From Candidatus Thorarchaeota archaeon (GTDB lineage Archaea; Asgardarchaeota; Thorarchaeia; Thorarchaeales; Thorarchaeaceae), in contig JAHQWZ010000072.1 of NCBI GenBank assembly GCA_029856425.1, positions 1 through 8,175 of the forward strand: a stretch of 8,175 bases of DNA, written 5' to 3'. The notes beneath the pieces were generated by a model. The model was not told the DNA's origin. It made no database searches and saw only the letters and a list, made by a program, of their open reading frames with translations. The translations under genes were made by a program, and so were the position numbers. Positions 1 to 7,400 of the stretch are shown piece by piece. Every line of letters starts with the position of its first letter. Position 1 is the stretch's first letter.

Positions 1-336
1 GAATGCTGGTTCACAGGTATCAAGGCGCTTGCTGCTCTAGGTACATACGAGGCAGTACAGCGACTCCTTGCCGTTTCTGGGTCTCTCGATCCATGGGATC
101 GCAAGATAGTTATTCAGACGATTGCTACCATCTTGACTTCCGCTCATAGGGAGGCGTTTAGGAGAGTTGTCCGCCTATTTGCCGTCCCAGGAATGTTAGA
201 TGTGACAGGCTGGACCTCAACCGCCTTGCGAGTTTTGCGGGCGGTATGCGAGGAGTGCGGAATTACTTTGATATCCTCTTCTCAGACAATTCGAGAGACT
301 GCTGAAATCGAACGCCCTCGGCTTAGTTCTGTATAA
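1..336 (+). CDS. C-terminal part of a HEAT-like alpha-helical repeat protein (5' end outside window)
   Basis: Frame 1 is open from the first base to TAA at 334-336, giving 111 residues with no start needed inside the window. The ATG at 133 is probably internal, because the protein-like sequence continues upstream of it in the same frame. What is visible is almost entirely amphipathic helix. Pairs of helices such as WFTGIKALAALGTYEAVQRL (residues 3-22), then DRKIVIQTIATILT, then EAFRRVVRLF have the spacing and the Ala/Leu/Val pattern of HEAT or armadillo-like repeats, which usually form scaffold surfaces for protein binding. The last 25 residues are polar and look like a loose tail. No catalytic motif, signal peptide or membrane segment is seen. 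A 244-bp gap separates it from the next gene, so it probably ends its own transcription unit. The family call is by pattern only; another alpha-solenoid or a plain helical protein is possible. Confidence 0.6.
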   Translation, partial: ECWFTGIKALAALGTYEAVQRLLAVSGSLDPWDRKIVIQTIATILTSAHREAFRRVVRLFAVPGMLDVTGWTSTALRVLRAVCEECGITLISSSQTIRETAEIERPRLSSV

Positions 337-389
337 AGCTACTAATTCTCGCATGATTATAGGATTATGAGATGATAAATCGTATAATT

Positions 390-405
390 AGAACTTATGA
401 GTTCT
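390..405. repeat. 16-bp perfect inverted repeat
   Basis: AGAACT-TATG-AGTTCT is a perfect 6-bp stem around a 4-base loop, 54 bases after the stop of the upstream gene and next to A/T-rich promoter-like sequence. It could be an operator half-site pair for a dimeric regulator, or a weak hairpin in the 3' end of the upstream transcript. No U-run follows, which argues against a simple terminator. Confidence 0.35.
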
Positions 406-572
406 CCATTCTGATAGGGGGGCTTTATTTGAAGTGTAAGTCTACTTTTGGCTGCGCTATAACTCCTAATAGCATCGAAAGTCAAGCTGAATTAGGTTAG
501 CTGTCAAATCATTCATAGGTCATGACACTAGAAGACCACTTCTTTCGGGTCGGAGGACCACTCTGATAAGAA

Positions 573-579
573 GGGAGGA
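573..579 (+). promoter_or_regulatory. Shine-Dalgarno sequence that decides the start of the membrane protein
   Basis: GGGAGGA is a strong match to the anti-Shine-Dalgarno end of 16S rRNA. It ends only one base before the ATG at 581, which is too close for normal initiation, but lies 7 bases before the in-frame GTG at 587, which is ideal. The motif therefore favours GTG 587 as the working start. Confidence 0.7.
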
Positions 580-580
580 A

Positions 581-1183
581 ATGAATGTGCAACTAGACAT
601 CGTGAGTCTGATGCTGGCAAACCTATTGTTCTCAGTACAGGTTGCTCCACTGGTTGTTGTGGTCGCCACAGCTATCAGGACAATCCTGTTGCTCACAGGA
701 AAGAGGAGGGCCTTTGAAGAATGGACTCGGAATCCTCTACTCTCAGCTGTCACAATCATTTTCGCTCCGGGAATGGTAATTACCACTGCTGTCCGTTATG
801 GGGTTTCCTCTTTGATGGGAATCGACCTTGAGGGATTGGGCGGCGGCGGGACCTACGGAGAACTGAGTCTTTTCCTGAAAGTGGACAAACCACCTCGTGT
901 GGCTATACTTCTTTCAGCATTATACATTAGCACCGTAGTTTCTGTGTTTATTGCGTTCGCTCTTCTGGTTGTCCCAATTGTATTGCTTGCTGGAGCACCG
1001 ATAGTACTCCTATGCACCTATATTTCACTGGGAGTCCTCTTGACCAGCTCTCTCAAGGGAGGTGACTTGGCTCTTCTTGGGGCCGCCTTGAAAGGTCGTC
1101 CAAGGAGTGGCGCTATCGAGCTATTTGCAGTATTGGCCATTCTGGTCTTGTTCTATACTCAGGTCGTAGGTGTTGTGATATGA
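581..1183 (+). CDS. Polytopic membrane protein, possible inactive M50/site-2-protease-like relative
   Basis: The coordinates give the longest reading (200 residues, ATG 581 to TGA 1181-1183). The spacing of the Shine-Dalgarno motif favours GTG 587, two codons downstream. Hydrophobic segments lie at about residues 8-38, 54-78, 106-138, 139-157 and 178-199, so this is an integral membrane protein with five or so spans and a basic loop (KRR, 41-43) after the first. The order of landmarks resembles archaeal M50-like membrane metalloproteases: a span beginning APGMVI (62-67), a Gly-rich loop GLGGGGTYGEL (85-95), a KPP turn (103-105), a long double span, and a late GGD (160-162) where such families carry a third metal-ligand Asp. 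However, the place where HExxH would follow APGMVI reads TTAVR (68-72), so no zinc site is visible. This is an inferred resemblance, not a database match; an unrelated membrane protein is possible. Its stop overlaps the start of the next ORF (ATGA), which suggests co-translation with the downstream genes. Confidence 0.8.
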   Translation: MNVQLDIVSLMLANLLFSVQVAPLVVVVATAIRTILLLTGKRRAFEEWTRNPLLSAVTIIFAPGMVITTAVRYGVSSLMGIDLEGLGGGGTYGELSLFLKVDKPPRVAILLSALYISTVVSVFIAFALLVVPIVLLAGAPIVLLCTYISLGVLLTSSLKGGDLALLGAALKGRPRSGAIELFAVLAILVLFYTQVVGVVI

Positions 1184-1365
1184 ACATGGAGCAGACGACT
1201 GAAAAAGTACACATGTCCCGGGTCGGATCCATTCCCGTATCCATGCTTCAGCAAAGACCCACCTATTCCATGGTCCCCGCGACCTTTACTACAAAGGTCC
1301 GGTCCCGGGACGCCCTATCTTCACAATTCACTCATCTGGAGAGGAGCAGAGAGGTTGAGGCATAG
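1180..1365 (+). CDS. Small ORF (61 residues) linking the membrane protein and the giant surface protein
   Basis: The ATG at 1180 overlaps the TGA of the preceding gene (ATGA). AGGTG at 1168-1172, complementary to the archaeal 16S tail, lies 7 bases upstream. The stop TAG (1363-1365) falls 11 bases inside the giant gene, so this ORF bridges two overlaps in a tightly coupled cluster. The product is soluble, polar and Arg/Ser/Thr-rich, with five Met and no Cys, no membrane span and no signal peptide. I do not recognise it. GC at third codon positions is 38 of 61 by hand count (62%), apparently higher than in the giant gene. It may encode a real small protein. It may instead be a short coupling ORF whose translation delivers ribosomes to the TTG start at 1355, or a chance ORF in a structured leader. 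The frame contains a 7-bp hairpin (1281-1299). Confidence 0.45.
   Translation: MNMEQTTEKVHMSRVGSIPVSMLQQRPTYSMVPATFTTKVRSRDALSSQFTHLERSREVEA
1281..1299 (+). other. Perfect 7-bp stem-loop inside the small ORF
   Basis: GACCTTT-ACTAC-AAAGGTC forms a perfect 7-bp stem with a 5-base loop, about 40 bases upstream of the ribosome binding site of the giant gene. Copies of GGTCC at 1272-1276, 1296-1300 and 1301-1305 could allow alternative pairings. No U-run follows, so it is not an obvious terminator. In mRNA it could slow ribosomes or modulate translation of the next gene. Confidence 0.45.
1338..1346 (+). promoter_or_regulatory. Ribosome binding site of the giant gene
   Basis: GGAGAGGAG is a strong purine-rich Shine-Dalgarno stretch with AGGAG ending 8 bases before the TTG at 1355. 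There is no in-frame ATG between the preceding in-frame stop (1181-1183) and 1355. This motif, together with the signal peptide that starts right after it, fixes TTG 1355 as the likely start. It lies inside the small ORF, so its use probably depends on translation of that ORF. Confidence 0.7.
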
Positions 1366-1432
1366 AAGAATCGTGCTAGGTATTATCATCATTGCAATTA
1401 CGTTGACTTTGCCTTTAGTCATTATCAGCCAA
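1355..1432 (+). other. Signal peptide of the giant protein
   Basis: Residues 1-26 have a basic start (MRHRR when TTG is read as Met), a hydrophobic core rich in Ile and Leu (VLGIIIIAITLTLPLVII, 7-24) and a small polar end (SQD) before an acidic, Pro-rich linker containing PPP (residues 41-43). This is a typical Sec signal peptide. It could also remain uncleaved as an N-terminal membrane anchor. Confidence 0.8.
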
Positions 1433-4400
1433 GACAATCCGATGGTGGATTTTACATCTATATCAGATGCTCCACCTCCAGACTTCAATGCTGATTTCAT
1501 TGCAGCCACGGATGATGGATTAGGGATTGATCGGAGTCCCGTCATTGTGTTGGAGCTGCCCGGATATTCGATACCAGCTAGGGGTTCAACATGGCTTCAT
1601 GTACTACATACAGAGGGCATCCCGGCAGAGGTAGTCACTGTAGCTGAGCTCCTAGCTGATCCAACAAGCATTCATGCTGCACCAGTAATCCTTGTGGATG
1701 GGAGTCTGGGCGCAGATAGCGCAGGCCATGTTCCAGCCGTCTTGGTGGCCTTACTTGTAGGGGAGGATGCAAGTATAATTCTCACCGGCCGGTCTGCATG
1801 GCTTCTGCACTTGCTGAGGAAACGAGGTCCACCCTCAGGAATCGCCCCTTCAACTACTCACCTTCTTACCACACCTGGGCTTGAGGGGGCGATTTACCTT
1901 ACTAGCCCCATCCCTCTTAACCTTGGATCTCTCTTGACTACAGAATCTAGCATCGAAATTCCGAATGACGAAATCCAGACTGAGATGTCTCGTCTAGTAG
2001 ATCTGACGGGCGCTCAAGCGTCATCCCTTGCATCTCTAAGATATGATTGCTGGCCGCTGGAAACATTCTTGCTGAGTCCTGAAGATCCACAGTTTCTAAC
2101 AGAAGAGGGTCGAGGACTAGTAGTCAACACAATAGCGTATGCAACTGCTTTAAGAGAGAACTCCCCTTCTCTAGCTCTAGCTGATGCACAAGCTTCTGAT
2201 GATGAGATTCTCTCTGGCGGGTACAGCTATGCGCATGAAGCTACAATGGCTGGGACCTACTACGCTATCCAGATGGCAAAAGCACTCATGGATGAGTCAG
2301 AGTGGTCGTCGTGGAAGAATGCCAAGCAAGGACTTGTACTCTCAATACTCAATAATTTGATTGTAGGCTTTGGAGGAGAAACAGGATTTCTTACTGCAAA
2401 GACTGATGGTACCGTTGGGTGCAAGAGTACTGCTCAGGGTCTCTGGGTGCTATCAGCTATGGATCTATCCTCACAATTCACTGTTTCAGATATGATTACC
2501 TACCTAAGCTCAAGACAGGATTTGGATGGTGGCTTTGAGAACCACATAACTGTTACATTTCATGTGACAGAGGCATTGGCTGCTTCAGGGTTTATTGGAA
2601 GTATTGACACAGGGAATCTCGAATCTTGGCTTCGCTCATGTGTAATTGATGGAGGAAAGACATCCGATCCTGACCTGTGGGGATCCATTGCGTCTAATCC
2701 CACAAGCACAAGTCCAACGAATCAATACGCATCAGACTTTGTTAAGGCACTAGAATTCTTGGGAAGAACCCATATTGACCCTGCCAAGCTGACATCTTGG
2801 ATTATAACTCGAACTGGGATTGGCGATGGCTCATATCGCAACACTGTCGGCCCTACTGGCGAGACAACTATCGGAACAGGCTCCGCCTTGACTGCAATGG
2901 CAGTAATGGGAACACTGAGTCAAGAGAATAGGACATCTGGCTTGAGTTGGCTTATCAACAACCAACTTGATTCCGGAGGATTTGGTCTGAAGACAAAGGA
3001 TGCAGATCTAGTGGCAAAGAGCAAAGAATCTTGCTCTATTGCCGTCGCGCTGAAAGAGATGTCAGAAATCTCTGGTTTGATTGTACCAGGACTCAAGAGC
3101 TATCTGGGTGCTATTGAAACCCACTTGGGATTTGAACTAATGGATCCATTGCCCTCTCTCATGTGGAACTACTGGCTTGCTAGGGCATCGCGTATGAACC
3201 ATGCGACAGGGGTTGTTAATGCCAAACTACAGGCTCAATATTTGGACTTATTCACACAATGGACTCAGTATCCGTGGTGGAATAATATTACAGCTGTTAG
3301 TGCTCCTGAATATGGAGTCAATCAGTATGGCACGAAGAGCGTTTGGACTCAATACTTTGGGGTAGGAACTGCATTATCTCTTGGTGCTTCCCCGTCATCG
3401 CTGGTTGTAGCTGATGCTTTGAACTACATCTCAATGTCGCAATATGTAATGGGCCACTTCAGACCTGCAATGTTCATGGGGACTGCTCACATCCAGTACA
3501 GTGTAGCAGCTGTAGAGGCACTCTATTTACTAGACTCTCTTGCAACGATTCCGTACAGGTCTGCTCTTGAAACAGCTATGTTAGCTGATTATAATGGCGG
3601 ACAGTGGTCGATGACTGGTTGGACTATTGAGCCCTATGTAGGGGAACAGGCTGCAATCGACTGGCTATGTACTCGCGCCGCTCTACGACTCAATATCGTA
3701 GATGCTACGATGGCTGCACAGATATCATCCTCAATCATTTCGCGAATACAGTATAGTGACATTTATGCTCTAAGCTGTGACGTGGCAACCCTAGCCCTAC
3801 TCAACTCGTCGGGCTTCTCAGTTGACCTTGAAAGCATCGATAGGGTTCAGATTTTGAATGCATTGGGTCTTACACCTTATGCAAATGGATGGCTCAATAC
3901 AACGGATCAGTGGCAGCCAGTCTTTACAGCAGCTTCTCTTGAAATGGTGGCGATTCTTGGACTAAGACCCAATCTCTTTGACATGCAAGGTTCCTCCATC
4001 TTTGCATCAACTGATGCGACAGTTAGTATTAGCTCGAGTTTAGATATCGACGTTATAGTCAGCTCTTCATTTAGTGCTCACAAAGTCCTGATCTATGCAT
4101 TTGGAGATTGGATTCAGTTCACCAATGTGACAGATAGTGATGTATTGACAATAGATGTTCCTGGTGATTTGATGGCCCTTGGGCCTGCAGGAATTTGCAT
4201 TATTGTGGCCGACTGGAGCCATTCTCGTGCATATGGCATATTACATGTTGAGGCTCAAGGAACTCTGGAGGGAGTTCTTGCAGTAGACACTCCAATCGTA
4301 ACTGGTGGGAGCTTCATAAATGGCTCTGTGTCTTGGACTATTACTCCGGGGATTAATGCTGGAACCACTAACATCACAGTACGGCTGGGAGATCCACCTA

Positions 4401-7400
4401 CGTACAAGCATTGGTCATATCAGGAAGTATCCCCATTTGAACTTCATGTGCCCTCAGCGGATTTCAGTACGGGGACCTACAACCTTACAGTGACACTAGA
4501 GCGTCAGTATTGTGATACGCTGATACTTCATGATACTGTAGAGATAGCAATTCCGGTCACTACCTATCTGCTCTCTCCCTCTCTCATACTCGGAACTGTG
4601 GGGCGACAGAGCTCCATAGACTGGTCTCTTCATTACTCCTCAAATGGAACAGAACTCGCTTCGCAGCAGACTGCAATCATAATTGTGGATGGACTTGATC
4701 AAGTAGTTTACACGACACAAGGGATTTCCTTAGTTGGTGGCAATGTGTTTTACTGGATTCCTGCTCAAGGAGGGAACTTCAGCTACACAATCAGCTTCGT
4801 AGGGAACGGCTCTCTTGTAGGCTCCTATTCATCAGGTCTGATTCATGTGTGTGAAGATACAGTTCTGACCTGGCTGACTAAAGGGACTATGAACCAGTAT
4901 AGTGATGTCTCTTTGGAGGCTCGTCTAGAGACCTCAAGCGGAACTCCACTAATGGGGCATGTTGTACATATCACAGTGACAAGTCCTTCCTCCTTCACCT
5001 TGATAGATACTGATTTGATGACGAACTCAACTGGACATGTGTCAGTTCTGGTTTCCCTGAACGAGAATGGAGCTTATACTCTTAATGCAATCTTCGAGGC
5101 CACCGGAGATCTCCGAGCCTCAATGAATTCCGACATTATTAACTCATGGTCAGAGAGCACACTCGTTGTAGGAGGAATCAGTGGTGATAATCGGGTAATA
5201 TCAATATGGCAAATTTGGGCTCGACTAGAGGACTCAATATCAAGTCCTGTTTTCGGTGAATCTGTGGCCCTTAGGATCGTACTGCTTCCTTCGACGGTTG
5301 TAGCTGAATATATTCTGGTCACCAACTCAACAGGTCATGTGAAGACTTCATGGTTAGGAGACTCAGCAGGAGCCTACCGACTTGAAGCTGAGTATGCTGG
5401 AATAGGGCTTCGCGGTTCTGCATACAGCTCTTCTGAGTTTTACCTTTGGGTGCCAGTCACCCTAACACTGACAGTTGCTCAGACTTCAGAGGTTGGAGTG
5501 CAGACTTCAATTGAGGTCACAGCTGAGGATCACTTGGGTCTACCGATTGATGGCTTATTTGTGACCGTTACGGTTCGTGATCCCGAAGATTTCATTCGGA
5601 TTCAGCAATCGGGAACAACGGTTGGAGGTATCCTTCAAATTACTTGGACTCCTCTCTTCAGGGGGCAGAATAGTATCAGCGCCTCCTCAGTCCAGCAGAC
5701 TTGGTATGACTCTTCCTCAGCGTTCCAGACTGAGGATGTTTTTGAAGAGCCAAGCATAGATGTCCTGATGCCTGCTAATCAGGAAGCTCCTTCACTAGTT
5801 AGTGTCATTGTATCCTTGAGTGATTACCACGGCGTGGGAATCAGTGGCGCATTAGCACAGACCATTATCACGATCAATGGACAACTACTGCTTGATGTAA
5901 CAAGCGCAACTCAGGCTGATGGTACAATTACTCACCTTGTTTCAGTTTCAGAGGCTGGAATTCTATCTGCATCGGTTACAGTTTCATCGCAGGGATGGTT
6001 GCTTGCTGCTAGCTCTACCTCTTCTGAAGTCATTATGGGAGCTACAGGGATTGACCTCACAACTCCAGGTCATCCAATTGAACAAGGGACATCGGTTGGT
6101 ATCGTTGTCACCCTAACTGATTTGAATGGTGCGCCTCTGGAAGGCGCCCAAGTGATAATAGAGGTCCTAAGGTCCAATGGCACTATCGTGACTTCTGTTC
6201 AGAGAGTGACAGGAGCTGATGGGAAGTGCACACTCGCCTATGATTTCAATTCGGTGGGCGATTTCATCATTAATGCTAGTTACACTGGCGAAGCTCTAAA
6301 CTCATCTGCTACAACATCTGCATTGCAGAGGGTATACATGACTCCCACCATGCAGGTGAGTCACAGCCCATCATGCATGCTCGGGGATACCCTAGAACTC
6401 TACGTTGGTATCACAGACACGTTCCAGGATTACATAATCGGAAGGACACTCATTCTCTCTATTGAGCAAGACAATATCACGGTGTTTGCAGCTGAGGTTG
6501 AGTCGATTGATGGATTGTTCACCATATATTGGGATCCCGTTGATAGAGGGATGGCTACAATAACCCTCCTTCACACAGGGGACACATACTACTATAGTAA
6601 CTCCACTGGGTCCCCAGTATCAATCTTGGAACTTGTCGGCGCTAGTCTAATAATTGAACCATCGACAGTAAATCTATTCAACACTGCAACTCTGCGATAC
6701 ACTCTCCTCACCTCAGGAACTCAGAGCGGTGTAATAATTCATTTTGAGGTGTTGGACCTCAATTTGGTGCCGCTGTGGACTGCGGACCTCGCTACCAACG
6801 GAACAGGAATTGCTGAAGCATTCTATTTCGCTGACGACTCATGCGGAATCCTCACTGTGCGAGCATCCCCGATAGTGGAACAGTACTTGATTGGTGGAGA
6901 TACTCAGGAACAGCTGAATGTGATGACAACATGCGCTGTAGCAGTAACACTTGCCCCAAACCCACCTAGAGCTGGACAGGATGTCAATATTACGATTTAC
7001 CTTATTGATCAGCTGGGCTTTCCCATTGAGAATTTGGATATTGTTGTATCTCTTAACAACCCTCTTGGTGCGCCTGTCAGGCTGGGTGTCTGGTCCAACT
7101 CGATTACGGTGACGACTAACAATGGAGTAGCAATTGTGAGCTTTGTCCCTTCAATGAGTGGGCTTTATTCCATTCATCTCTCATGTTCGGGAGCTGTATC
7201 TATAATTGGCTTTACAGATGATACATACCACACTGTTTACTCCCAGAGTAACGTGAATGTAAGCGTGTCTGAAACCCAGCTTGAAGTGGGCGACGTGTTA
7301 GGCATCACAGTCCTTCTCACAGACTACCAAGGGTTCCCGATGGTTGGGCGAGATATCATTATTTCATTGGATGGACCTGGTGTCTTGACACTCGGGCCTA

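Larger units (their letters stand above)
337..580. other. Intergenic region with candidate promoter and hairpin
   Basis: No ORF with a credible ribosome binding site was found in these 244 bases. The first half is A/T-rich and holds possible archaeal TATA-like elements at about 381-389 (CGTATAATT), 423-430 (CTTTATTT) and 457-462 (CTATAA). None has a convincing purine-rich BRE, so no single promoter can be chosen. A 16-bp inverted repeat lies at 390-405. The last 50 bases carry small GGTC/GACC inverted pairs (549-552 with 556-559) and a 5-bp stem at 530-543, which may fold in the leader of the downstream transcript. This region probably contains the end of the upstream transcript and the promoter of the cluster starting at 581. 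Confidence 0.45.

Noticed and set aside
518..565. GGTC/GACC pairs that looked like tRNA or riboswitch arms
   Set aside because: No tRNA T-loop, anticodon arm or acceptor stem can be assembled and no known riboswitch core is visible. The stems are only 4-5 bp.
520..786. Minus-strand ORF opposite the membrane protein gene
   Set aside because: It lies antisense to a better supported gene with a strong ribosome site, and its product shows no domain-like pattern. It is a shadow of the + strand gene.
1211..1310. Cluster of six-base restriction-type palindromes resembling a cloning polylinker
   Set aside because: The sites are spread over 100 bases without adjacency, and coding frames with fitting overlaps run through the segment, so vector contamination is unlikely.
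3638..3649. VGEQ (residues 762-765) in a helical-toroid protein with Ig-like domains, recalling the GCGEQ thioester of alpha-2-macroglobulins
   Set aside because: The thioester Cys is missing and the toroid precedes the Ig domains instead of being inserted among macroglobulin domains. The match is probably chance.
5074..6574. Several short ORFs of 60-83 codons on both strands inside the Ig region
   Set aside because: All lie within the uninterrupted giant frame, lack ribosome sites in sensible positions and have low-complexity shadow-like products.
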